Translations under genes and position numbers: made by a program
Source: Nocardioides baculatus
GTDB lineage: Bacteria; Actinomycetota; Actinomycetes; Propionibacteriales; Nocardioidaceae
Length of the DNA: 64,000 nt
Direction of reading: 5' to 3'
Assembly (NCBI RefSeq): GCF_016735675.1
Contig: NZ_JAERSG010000007.1
Coordinates: 1-64,000 of the forward strand
Shown here: positions 34,572-42,470 of the stretch, in pieces
How the letters are laid out: each line of letters begins with the position of its first letter
How positions within the stretch are numbered: position 1 is the first letter of the stretch
Notes under the pieces: model-generated
What the model was told of the DNA's origin: nothing
Database searches by the model: none
The model's input: the letters and a program-made list of their open reading frames with translations, nothing else

Positions 34572-35861
34572 ATGAAGTCGACCGTCCACTGGGGCGTGGC
34601 CCACGGACTGCCCACGCTGTACCTGCGGCGAGCTGCGGCGCGCGGGGACCTTCAGGCACAGCTGATCCGGGTCGGGTCGATGGGCTCCGAGGACGCCGTG
34701 TTCGACCTGATCGAGGACATCCGCTCACGTGGGCCGCTCTACCGCTCCAGCATCGGGCACGTCGCCACCAGCCACTCCGCCGTACGCCACCTCCTGACCA
34801 GCGACGACTTCCGCACCGGCCTGCCCAACGCCGAGGGCACGCTCGGCCGGATCGCCCGCTGGGCCGCGCCGTCGACGCTCCACCCGGTCGAGCCGCCGTC
34901 GCTGCTGGTGACCGAGCCGCCCGACCACACCCGCTACCGCAAGCTGGTGACCCGGGTCTTCACGATGCGCGCCGTGGAGAGGCTGCGCGTGCGCACCGAG
35001 GAGATCGCTGCCCAGCTGCTCGACGACCTCGAGCCGCGCGCGACGAGCTCGGTCGACCTGGTCGAGGCCTACTGCGCGCAGCTCCCGGTGACGGTGATCG
35101 CGGAGATCCTCGGGGTTCCCGACGCCGAGCGCGACACGGTGCTCGACTTCGGCTCGGCGGCCGCGCCGAGCCTCGACCTCGGGCTGGGCCTCGCCCGCTA
35201 CCGCTCGGTCTCCCGGGCACTCGCGCGGTTCGACCACTGGCTCGGCGACCACCTCGAGCACCTGCGCCGCGAGCCGGGCGACAACCTGCTCAGCCAGCTC
35301 GTCGCCGCCCGCGAGGACGGGCAGGGCCTGTCGGAGACCGAGCTCAAGGCCACCGCCGGGCTGGTGCTGGCGGCCGGCTTCGAGACGACGGTGAACCTGC
35401 TCGGCAACGGCATCGCGCTGCTCCACGACCACCCGTCCGAGCGGGCGCGCGTCGTCGCCGACCCGTCGCTCTGGGCCAACGTGGTCGAGGAGGCGCTGCG
35501 GCTCGATCCGCCCGTGCTGCTCACCGGCCGGATGGCGCTGCGCGACACCGAGGTCGCCGGCCAGCCCGTGCGCGCCGGGTCGATGGTGACCGCGATCCTC
35601 GGTGCTGCCAACCGCGATCCCGAGGTCTTCGAGGATCCGCTCCGCTTCGACGTCGGTCGCGCCAACGCCCGCGAGCACATCGCCTTCTCCGCCGGCCGGC
35701 ACCACTGCCTCGGCGCGCAGCTGGCGCGGATGGAGGGCGAGGTGGGCCTCCGGGCGATCTGGGACCGCTACCCCGACCTGCGCCTCGACCCGGGTGCCCG
35801 CCGCCGGGAGACCCGGATCCTGCGGGGCTACGAGCGGCTTCCCGCCACGCTGCGTCCCTGA
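34572..35861 (+). CDS. Cytochrome P450
   Basis: A 429-aa bacterial P450. I-helix AAGFETTVNLLGNG (the usual A-G-x-E-T-T), K-helix ExxR as EEALRLDPP, and haem loop AFSAGRHHCLGAQLARME, where the Cys is the axial haem thiolate. Of the CYP107/CYP125-like soluble actinobacterial type; substrate unknown. No ferredoxin or reductase gene is adjacent, so it must borrow redox partners. ATG with TAGGTT 6 nt upstream, leaderless. Confidence 0.94.
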   Translation: MKSTVHWGVAHGLPTLYLRRAAARGDLQAQLIRVGSMGSEDAVFDLIEDIRSRGPLYRSSIGHVATSHSAVRHLLTSDDFRTGLPNAEGTLGRIARWAAPSTLHPVEPPSLLVTEPPDHTRYRKLVTRVFTMRAVERLRVRTEEIAAQLLDDLEPRATSSVDLVEAYCAQLPVTVIAEILGVPDAERDTVLDFGSAAAPSLDLGLGLARYRSVSRALARFDHWLGDHLEHLRREPGDNLLSQLVAAREDGQGLSETELKATAGLVLAAGFETTVNLLGNGIALLHDHPSERARVVADPSLWANVVEEALRLDPPVLLTGRMALRDTEVAGQPVRAGSMVTAILGAANRDPEVFEDPLRFDVGRANAREHIAFSAGRHHCLGAQLARMEGEVGLRAIWDRYPDLRLDPGARRRETRILRGYERLPATLRP

Positions 35862-35901
35862 TCCGGTCCCGGGCGACCTCCGGGCGCGATACGGTCCGCC
35901 G

Positions 35902-36951
35902 GTGCCGACCCGGGGAGCAGTACGCCTGCTCGTGCTGCTGCTGACCGCGAGTCTCCTCGGCATCGCGTCCCCGGCGCTCGCCGACGACTCCGTCCCGCGC
36001 CCGGTCCTCGACGTCGACTTCCCCGACCCGGCCGTGGTCGCCACCGGGAGTGGCCTGGTGGCCTACTCGACCGGCGACCGGGTGCCGCACGCCTGGTCGC
36101 GCAGTGCCGACGGCCCGTGGCGCCGTGGCGCCGCACTCCTCACCCACCAGCCGTCGTGGTCGCGCGACGGCGGGATCTGGGCCGTCGACGTCGAGCGCGT
36201 GCAGGGCACGTGGCTGCTCTACTACGCCACGCCCGTGCCGAGCCTGGGGCCGACGGGTCGCTGCATCGGCGTCGCCCGGTCCGACTCGGCGCGCGGACCG
36301 TTCCGCCCGGTCGGTCGCCGACCGCTGGTGTGCCCGTCGTACACCCGCGTGCCGACGGCGCAGGACCCCCTCCTGCCGCGCGACCCCACCCTCCCGCGCG
36401 CCGGCGTGATCGACCCGTCCTTCTTCCGCGACGCCGACGGCGCGCCGTACCTGCTCTACAAGACCGACCGGATCCCGTCGACCATCCGGATCGTCCCGCT
36501 GGCGCGGACCGGCCAGTCGGTCGCGCCGGGCGCGACCAGCCTCGAACTCGTCCGATCGGCCGGCGTGATCGAGAACCCCGTCGTGGTGCAGCGGCCCGAG
36601 GGCTACGTGATGCTCGCGTCGGAGGGCGACTGGACCCGCTGCGGCTACGCGACGACGTGGCGGATCTCCGCGTCCCTGCTCGACTGGTCGACCGCCGTGC
36701 CGACGACCCTGCTCGACAGCGTCACGACACCCCTCTGCGGACCGGGCGGCGCCGACCTCGTCGAGGGCAGCGGCGGCCGGACGCTGATCTTCGTCCACGG
36801 CTGGACCTGCCGTGGCACCGACCTGCCGTGCGTGGGTCGCGGCAAGTGGGACCACAAGCCGCGGCAGCGCGGGGTGCGGGCGATGTACGCCGCCGAGCTG
36901 GGCTGGGTCGGCGGTGTGCCGGAGGTCACCAGCTGGCTCCGGACCCCCTGA
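35902..36951 (+). CDS. Secreted GH43-like glycoside hydrolase
   Basis: A 349-aa exported protein. Signal peptide about residues 1-27 (ending SPALA). The five-bladed-propeller pattern of GH43 is seen as VLDVDFPDPAVVATGSGLVA (catalytic-base Asp candidate), RAGVIDPSFFRDADGAPYLL (second Asp) and AGVIENPVVVQRPEGYVML (acid Glu candidate). GH43 members cut arabinan, xylan or related polymers; the target is not evident. TACGGT 6 nt before GTG 35902 suggests a leaderless mRNA. No transporter genes nearby. Confidence 0.78.
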   Translation: MPTRGAVRLLVLLLTASLLGIASPALADDSVPRPVLDVDFPDPAVVATGSGLVAYSTGDRVPHAWSRSADGPWRRGAALLTHQPSWSRDGGIWAVDVERVQGTWLLYYATPVPSLGPTGRCIGVARSDSARGPFRPVGRRPLVCPSYTRVPTAQDPLLPRDPTLPRAGVIDPSFFRDADGAPYLLYKTDRIPSTIRIVPLARTGQSVAPGATSLELVRSAGVIENPVVVQRPEGYVMLASEGDWTRCGYATTWRISASLLDWSTAVPTTLLDSVTTPLCGPGGADLVEGSGGRTLIFVHGWTCRGTDLPCVGRGKWDHKPRQRGVRAMYAAELGWVGGVPEVTSWLRTP

Positions 36952-36976
36952 GCCCACGCGGTCCTAGGCTCGGGCC

Positions 36977-37783
36977 ATGGCCTCCGAGTGGGACACCCAC
37001 ACCTCCCTGACCTCGACGGACGACGACCTGTTCGGCGCCGAGCTCGACCCCGGCTGGATGGTCGGTGGCGGCATCAACGGCGGCTACCTGCTCGGCATCC
37101 TCGGCCGGGCGGTCGCGGAGACCGTGCCCGCCAAGCCGCACCCGCTGTCGGTCAGCGCCTACTACCTGTCCGCGTCCACGCCCGGTCCGGCGCAGGTCTC
37201 GACGCGGGTGCTGCGCGAGGGCGGCAGCGTCGCCACCGTGGCGGCCGAGCTCGGCCAGGAGGGCACCACCCGCATCACCGCCCTGGCGACGTACGGCGAC
37301 CTGGGCGCGATGCCGTCCGACGTGGCCACGACCGCCGTCGAGCCGACCCTCCCGCCCCTCGAGGAGTGCGTGCCCGGGACGATGGCGCCCGAGGAGGTGC
37401 GCCGGGTCGCGCCGCTGATGGAGCGCTTCGACCTCCGGTTCGACCCGGCGTGCGTCGGGTGGGCGATGGGCGCGCCGAGCGGCAACGGCCACATCCAGGC
37501 GTGGTTCCGGATGGCCGACGGCCACGAGGTCGACCCGGTCGGCCTGCTGATGGTGTGCGACGCGCTGCCGCCGGTGACCTTCGACCTCGGTCGCCCGGGC
37601 TGGGCGCCGACCCTCGAGCTGACGGTGCACGTGCGGGCCGTACCGGCGGCCGGCTGGCTCAAGGTGTCGCACCGCGCCCGCAACGTCGCCGGCGGGATGT
37701 TCGAGGAGGACTGCGAGGTCTGGGACTCGGCCGGCCGCCTGGTCGCCCAGAGCCGTCAGCTGGCGATGCAGCCGCGCCCCTGA
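36977..37783 (+). CDS. Acyl-CoA thioesterase (double hot-dog, TesB-like)
   Basis: A 268-aa protein of two hot-dog domains. MVGGGINGGYLLGILGRAV starts the first domain, HPLSVSAYYLSASTPGPAQV is its substrate strand, and the second half has DALPPVTFDLGRPGWAPTLE. It fits the thioesterase-like superfamily of actinobacteria that hydrolyse acyl-CoA. Substrate length unknown. ATG with TAGGCT 6 nt upstream (36965-36970). It converges on the gene at 37999, with the palindrome array between. Confidence 0.85.
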   Translation: MASEWDTHTSLTSTDDDLFGAELDPGWMVGGGINGGYLLGILGRAVAETVPAKPHPLSVSAYYLSASTPGPAQVSTRVLREGGSVATVAAELGQEGTTRITALATYGDLGAMPSDVATTAVEPTLPPLEECVPGTMAPEEVRRVAPLMERFDLRFDPACVGWAMGAPSGNGHIQAWFRMADGHEVDPVGLLMVCDALPPVTFDLGRPGWAPTLELTVHVRAVPAAGWLKVSHRARNVAGGMFEEDCEVWDSAGRLVAQSRQLAMQPRP

Positions 37784-37800
37784 CCTGCACCTATGGCCTG

Positions 37801-37990
37801 TGAGTCGCCCAGGGACTCAACGTGCATCCCGGGCGTGTCGTGGCCTTCGATGGACCTTGAGTCTCGGAGAGACTCAACGTCCAGCGGCCGACTGTCGGGA
37901 GGTCGCTCGACCGTGAGTCTCCAGGAGACTCACGGGCCAGGGCGGGCAGGACGAGGCCGCGCCATGACGGTTGAGTCTCCGAGAGACTCA
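37801..37990. repeat. Four regularly spaced palindromes
   Basis: Palindromes at 37801-37819, 37857-37877, 37913-37933 and 37972-37990 share the core TGAGTCTC-N1-3-GAGACTCA. The third is perfect over 21 bp. Start-to-start distances are 56, 56 and about 58 bp. The first two continue with ACG(T), the last two with CGGGCCAG. Spacers do not resemble one another. The array fills nearly all of the 215 bp between two convergent genes, so it may include bidirectional terminators. No cas genes are near. Confidence 0.85.
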
Positions 37991-37998
37991 CGGGCCAG

Positions 37999-39102
37999 TC
38001 AGTCGAAGAACGCGCGGTCCATGGCGACGATCCAGCGACGACGCGGGTGCTCGGTCACCGACCAGATCCGGTCGGTCGAGGGCCAGTAGCTGAGGTCCTC
38101 CGGACCCATCGGCAGCGCCCAGCGGTGGATCTTCATCGAGCCCGGCTCGCCCGCACAGACGGTCCCGGGCATCCAGGGCCCGTGCGAGACCGTGACGTGG
38201 AAGCGCCCCGACGCGATGACCGCGCCCTGCATCTGGCGTACGCCGCCCTCGTCGAGGGTCAGCGGCCGGGAGAAACCGTCGTCGCCGACCGCGAGCTGCC
38301 ACGTCTGCCGGTCCAGGGGATAGCGGGCGAGCCGGGTCGTGGCGCTGGCGCCGAGGGCGTACTCACCGGCGATCAGCGCGGGCGGGTCCGAGCGCCGGTC
38401 GAGCGACATGAAGGAGTAGCGCAGCTTCTCGTGACCCTCGTCGGTGAACGCCTGGTAGGTGAAGCGCACCGGCAGGACGTAGCGGTGTCCGTAGGAGTAG
38501 ACCGTCGAGCCGTCGACGCCGAACCGGTCCGGGTGGTCGTCGTCGCCACTCACCCGCATGATGTCGTCGACCCGCGCGGTCACGAAGCCGCGGTTGGTGG
38601 CCGCGATGTGGAGGTAGGGGCCGGCCCACACGATGCCGCCGGCGTGGATGCTCATCGGCTTGAGGACGAGGCGGCCGGCCTTGTCGAAGACGGGCGAGAC
38701 CAGCAGGACGTGCCGGTACTTCCCCGAGTCGAGGTCGACGAAGGTCACCCGCGACCCGCGCTTCGTCCCGTCCTTGCCGGTGGAGTACCAGGTCGTCACG
38801 ACGACCTTGCGCCCGCCGATGTCCTCGGTGTCGGAGGAGTCGGCGCTGGTCGAGATGCCCTGCGGGTACCACTGCTCGTCCCGCTCGTCGTAGTCGTCCC
38901 AGCGGTAGGCCTCCCGCACCGCCCGCCCCAGCAGCCGCGGCGCCCGCGAGCGGCGGACGTCGTACTTCAGGTCGTCGAGCACCCCGTCCAGCCCCGTCGG
39001 CTCGCCCAGCACCTCCGCGAGGGCGGCGATCTCCCGCACGTTCTCGTCCGTGCGCTGCAGGTGGACCCCCTGCACGTACGGCGACTCCGACGCGGTGCTC
39101 AC
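37999..39102 (-). CDS. Hypothetical protein, beta-propeller-like
   Basis: A 367-aa cytoplasmic or peripheral protein of unknown function with no signal peptide. Strand-turn repeats such as GIVWAGPYLHIAATNRGFV, RFGVDGSTVYSYGHRYVLP and CAGEPGSMKIHRWALPMGPE suggest a propeller. The frame opens far upstream; GTG 39102 is chosen because TAGGGT (39110-39115) ends 7 nt before it and the product then begins MSTASESPYVQGVHLQRTDE. An ATG six codons earlier lies upstream of that promoter box and is less likely. It is divergent from a small gene and mshB. Confidence 0.72.
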   Translation of the reverse strand: MSTASESPYVQGVHLQRTDENVREIAALAEVLGEPTGLDGVLDDLKYDVRRSRAPRLLGRAVREAYRWDDYDERDEQWYPQGISTSADSSDTEDIGGRKVVVTTWYSTGKDGTKRGSRVTFVDLDSGKYRHVLLVSPVFDKAGRLVLKPMSIHAGGIVWAGPYLHIAATNRGFVTARVDDIMRVSGDDDHPDRFGVDGSTVYSYGHRYVLPVRFTYQAFTDEGHEKLRYSFMSLDRRSDPPALIAGEYALGASATTRLARYPLDRQTWQLAVGDDGFSRPLTLDEGGVRQMQGAVIASGRFHVTVSHGPWMPGTVCAGEPGSMKIHRWALPMGPEDLSYWPSTDRIWSVTEHPRRRWIVAMDRAFFD

Positions 39103-39145
39103 GCCGTCGACCCTAGCCATCGCGTCACGGGGCACAATCACCCCC

Positions 39146-39436
39146 GTGAGGGCGATCTTCTTCGACGAGGACGACGCGGAAGCCGTCGTACGCCGGTTGC
39201 GCGCCGACGGGTTCGAGGCCCGGGCCGAGCGGGAGCGGCTGGCGGGGGAGGACGACGACGAGGACCACCCGTGGGCGGTCGTCACCGACGCCCCGGCCTT
39301 CATGCTCGAGGTGCTGGTCGACTCCCACGACGGGTGGCTCGACGAGGGTGACGAGCCGCGGGAACAGGGGCCACCCCTCCCGCCGTTGCACCTCCCGATG
39401 GCGCCGAAGCGGATCAAGCGCCCCGACCTAGGCTGA
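39146..39436 (+). CDS. Small acidic hypothetical protein
   Basis: A 96-aa acidic protein, starting MRAIFFDEDDAEAVVRRLRA (the first codon is GTG) and ending with a Pro-rich basic tail. No known domain; the N-terminal half looks like a small alpha/beta module. CACAAT lies 7 nt upstream of GTG 39146. It ends 5 nt before mshB, and the mshB -10 box overlaps its last codons, so cotranscription with mshB is possible but not required. Confidence 0.65.
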   Translation: MRAIFFDEDDAEAVVRRLRADGFEARAERERLAGEDDDEDHPWAVVTDAPAFMLEVLVDSHDGWLDEGDEPREQGPPLPPLHLPMAPKRIKRPDLG

Positions 39437-39441
39437 GGTTC

Positions 39442-40344
39442 ATGACCGACCACCGCATGCTGCTCGTCCACGCCCACCCCGACGACGAGTGCATCGGCAC
39501 CGGCGCCACGATGGCGCGCTACGTCGACGAGGGCGTCGGCGTCACCCTCGTCACCTGCACCGCGGGTGAGATGGGCGAGGTGCTGGTGCCCGACCTGGCC
39601 CACCTCGCCTACGAGAAGGAGGGCGGTCTCGGTGAGCACCGCCGCGGCGAGCTCGACGAGGCGATGAAGGTCCTCGGCGTCACCGACCACCGCTTCCTCG
39701 GCGGCTTCGGCCGCTTCCACGACTCCGGCATGGCCTGGCACGAGGACGGCCACGCGATCGCGGCCGAGTCGATCCCGGACAACGCGTTCTGGACCGCGGA
39801 CCTCAACGAGGCGGCCGATGAGCTGGTGAAGGTGATCCGCGAGGTCCGTCCGCAGGTGCTGGTCACCTACGACCAGTTCGGCGGCTACGGGCACCCCGAC
39901 CACATCCAGGCCCACCGCGTCGCGATGTACGCCGCCCAGCTGGCGGCGGTGCCGTCCTACAAGCGCGACCTCGGCGAGGCGCACGACATCGCCAAGATCT
40001 ACTGGACCGCGATGAGCGAGTCGCGGATGCGCGAGAGCCTCCGCAAGCTCCGCGAGTCCGGCGACACCGAGACCTTCAAGGGCATGGAGCCCGACGGCAA
40101 GCTGCCGCCGTTCGTGACCCCCGACGAGCTCATCAGCGCCCGCGTCGACGGCAGCGCCACGGTCGATCGCAAGATGGGCGCGCTGCGCCAGCACGCCACC
40201 CAGGTCGAGCAGGACGGGCACTTCTTCTCCGGCGCCGAGAGCGGCCACTCGTGGTGGTCCGACGAGTACTACCGCCTGGTCAAGGGCACGGCCGGACCCG
40301 TCGACGCCGACGGGTTCGAGGAGGACCTTTTCGCCGGGCTGTGA
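39442..40344 (+). CDS. mshB: N-acetyl-1-D-myo-inositol-2-amino-2-deoxy-alpha-D-glucopyranoside deacetylase
   Basis: Zinc deacetylase of mycothiol biosynthesis, 300 aa. LLVHAHPDDECIGTGATMARY gives the first zinc ligands (H, D, D in AHPDDE; shown here in part of the first 25 residues) and YGHPDHIQAHR the third His. Family block LVTCTAGEMGEV follows strand 2. The insertion EEGGLGEHRRGEL region and overall length match MshB rather than the mycothiol-conjugate amidase Mca. TAGGCT ends 7 nt before the ATG (39429-39434). Presence of mycothiol synthesis supports an actinobacterial host. Confidence 0.92.
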   Translation: MTDHRMLLVHAHPDDECIGTGATMARYVDEGVGVTLVTCTAGEMGEVLVPDLAHLAYEKEGGLGEHRRGELDEAMKVLGVTDHRFLGGFGRFHDSGMAWHEDGHAIAAESIPDNAFWTADLNEAADELVKVIREVRPQVLVTYDQFGGYGHPDHIQAHRVAMYAAQLAAVPSYKRDLGEAHDIAKIYWTAMSESRMRESLRKLRESGDTETFKGMEPDGKLPPFVTPDELISARVDGSATVDRKMGALRQHATQVEQDGHFFSGAESGHSWWSDEYYRLVKGTAGPVDADGFEEDLFAGL

Positions 40345-40718
40345 GGACGCTGCTCGCGGGGGCGGTCGGACTGCTCTCGGGGGCCGCCGGCACGCTGCTG
40401 CACCAGGAGTGGTGGGGGCTCGCGCTCGCCGTCGTCGCGGGCCTCGCGGCACTGAGCTGGCTGCCCCCCGGTGGCCTGCGCCTCGCGTTCGCCGTCGGCT
40501 GGTGCCTGGCGGTCGTGCGGGGCGCCGTCGAGCGCCCGGCCGGAGGATTCCTGATCGCCTCCGACGCGGCCGGGTGGTCCTGGCTGGCCGCCTCGTTCGT
40601 GCTGCTGCTGGGCGCGCTGGCGACGGTCCGCAGCGGCGCAACGCCGCGCCGCGGATCGGAGAGTTCGGGGACCTCTTACCTAGACTCGGTGCGTGGCGAA
40701 GAACCCCAGCAGCACTAG
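40341..40718 (+). CDS. Small membrane protein downstream of mshB (DUF6113-like)
   Basis: A 125-aa protein with four hydrophobic segments (about residues 3-20, 25-42, 48-65, 80-100) and a polar tail. The GTG overlaps the mshB stop (GTGA). Streptomyces have a membrane protein of the DUF6113 type in the same place; the family name is from memory. Function unknown. Its 3' end overlaps the start of the VanW gene by 26 bp. Confidence 0.75.
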   Translation: MRTLLAGAVGLLSGAAGTLLHQEWWGLALAVVAGLAALSWLPPGGLRLAFAVGWCLAVVRGAVERPAGGFLIASDAAGWSWLAASFVLLLGALATVRSGATPRRGSESSGTSYLDSVRGEEPQQH

Positions 40719-42447
40719 CGAGCAGCCCCGCGAGAAGGCCGGCGCCTCGGTCGTCGTGTGGCTCCTGCTCGGCCTCGGGGTGCTCTTCGGCGGGCTCTAC
40801 GTCGCCGCCCACTACGTCGCCGGCGACAAGGTGCCGCGCAACACGACCGTCTCCGGCGTGCGCATCGGCGGGCACCCCCAGGCCGAGGCCGCCCAGCGTC
40901 TCGAGGCGGGCCTCGCCGACAAGGTCAACCGCGACATCGCCACCACGATCGAGGGCACGCCGGTCGCGATCGTCCCGGCCGAGGCGGGCCTCGCGGTCGA
41001 CTACGAGGCGTCCGTCGCCGAGGCCGGCGGCGAGGAGAGCTGGGACCCCGTCCGGCTCTGGAACTACTTCACGGGCGGTGACACCTTCGAGGCGGAGGTG
41101 ATCGTCGACGACACCGCCTTCCAGACCTACCTCACCGGCCTCGACGAGCAGCACGGCGCGACGGCTCGCGACGGGGCCGTCTCGTTCGACGGCGAGCGCG
41201 TGGTCGTGAAGAAGGCGCGCACCGGCGCCGCCCTCGACCCGGCCGACACCCTCGCCGCACTCCGTACGGCCTTCCTCGCGGACGAGCCCGGCGACGTCGC
41301 TCTCGAGATGGCCGACGTCGCCCCGGCGATCGACGCCGGCGACGTCGAGGAGGCCCTCGACGGCTTCGCCTCGCCCGCCGTCGCAGCGCCGGTGACGCTG
41401 AGCTTCGAGGGATCCGCCGTCAAGGTCTTCCCGGCCGACTACACCGCCGCCCTCAGCCTGGTGCCGACCGACGGCGAGCTGGTGCCCACCCTCGATGCCG
41501 CGAAGCTGTCCGAGGTGGTGGCGTCCAAGGTCACCCAGGGCGCACCGGTCGACGCGACCGTCACCCTCGTCAACGGCACGCCGCAGGTCGTGCCCGCCAA
41601 GCCGGGGGTCACCTTCGACGAGCAGCAGCTCGAGGCCGGCTTCCTGGAGGTGGTCGCGAAGCCGCAGGGCGAGCGGACGCTTGCGCTGACCGCGAAGGTC
41701 GCCGAGCCGGCGTTCACGACCAAGGACGCCCGCGCGCTCAAGATCCGCGAGCGGGTGTCGACCTTCACCACCTACTTCCCCTACGCGGAGTACCGCAACG
41801 TCAACCTCGGCCGGGCGGCCGAGCTGATCAACGGGACCGTGCTCAAGCCGGGGGAGACGTTCTCGCTCAACGGCATCGTGGGCGAGCGCACCGAGGCGAA
41901 CGGCTTCACCAAGGGCTACATCATCAACGACGGCATCCTCGTGCAGGACCTCGGCGGCGGCGTCTCGCAGATCGCGACGACGACGTTCAACGCCATGTTC
42001 TTCGCCGGTCTCGAGGACGTCGAGCACAAGCCCCACTCTTTCTACATCGATCGCTACCCGATCGGTCGCGAGGCGACGGTGGCGTGGGGATCCGTGGACC
42101 TCCAGTTCAGGAACGACACCCCCTACGGCATCCTCATCTCGGCCAGCGTCACGCCGTCGACGCCGTCCACCTCGGGGGTGGCGACCGTGAGCATGTACTC
42201 CACGAAGTACTGGGACATCACCACCACCGTCGGCGAGCGCCACAACCTCACCGAGGCCAAGGTGCGCCGGATCGACACCCTCAAGTGCCACGCCAACGAG
42301 GGCTACGGCGGCTTCGACATCGACGTGGTGCGCTACTTCACGCCCGTCAACGGCAACACCGAGACCCGGGACGACGAGGTCTTCAGCACGACGTACACCC
42401 CCAGCGACACGGTGATCTGCACCAACCCCGACGCCGTCGACGAATAG
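40693..42447 (+). CDS. VanW-family membrane-anchored protein
   Basis: A 584-aa protein. One N-terminal membrane anchor (residues about 20-42) precedes two extracellular peptidoglycan-binding-like domains (about 70-190 and 225-330, ending VVPAKPGVTFDEQQLEAG) and a VanW domain (about 360-520). VanW blocks seen: FTTYFPYAEYRNVNLGRAAE, LKPGETFSLNGIVGERTEAN, and DLGGGVSQIATTTFNAMFFA. The molecular role of VanW is unknown; the layout suggests cell-wall binding. GTG 40693 has TAGACT 6 nt upstream (40681-40686), inside the previous gene. Confidence 0.9.
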   Translation: MAKNPSSTSEQPREKAGASVVVWLLLGLGVLFGGLYVAAHYVAGDKVPRNTTVSGVRIGGHPQAEAAQRLEAGLADKVNRDIATTIEGTPVAIVPAEAGLAVDYEASVAEAGGEESWDPVRLWNYFTGGDTFEAEVIVDDTAFQTYLTGLDEQHGATARDGAVSFDGERVVVKKARTGAALDPADTLAALRTAFLADEPGDVALEMADVAPAIDAGDVEEALDGFASPAVAAPVTLSFEGSAVKVFPADYTAALSLVPTDGELVPTLDAAKLSEVVASKVTQGAPVDATVTLVNGTPQVVPAKPGVTFDEQQLEAGFLEVVAKPQGERTLALTAKVAEPAFTTKDARALKIRERVSTFTTYFPYAEYRNVNLGRAAELINGTVLKPGETFSLNGIVGERTEANGFTKGYIINDGILVQDLGGGVSQIATTTFNAMFFAGLEDVEHKPHSFYIDRYPIGREATVAWGSVDLQFRNDTPYGILISASVTPSTPSTSGVATVSMYSTKYWDITTTVGERHNLTEAKVRRIDTLKCHANEGYGGFDIDVVRYFTPVNGNTETRDDEVFSTTYTPSDTVICTNPDAVDE

Positions 42448-42470
42448 CCGTCGACGACGCCGGACCGGAC

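Noticed and set aside
37801..37990. CRISPR array
   Set aside because: Repeats are only about 20 bp and vary in sequence, there are just four, and no cas genes lie in the window. Kept as a palindrome array instead.
40693..42447. VanW gene as a vancomycin-resistance determinant
   Set aside because: No vanHAX, vanS/R or other resistance genes nearby. VanW-domain proteins are widespread in actinobacteria without resistance.
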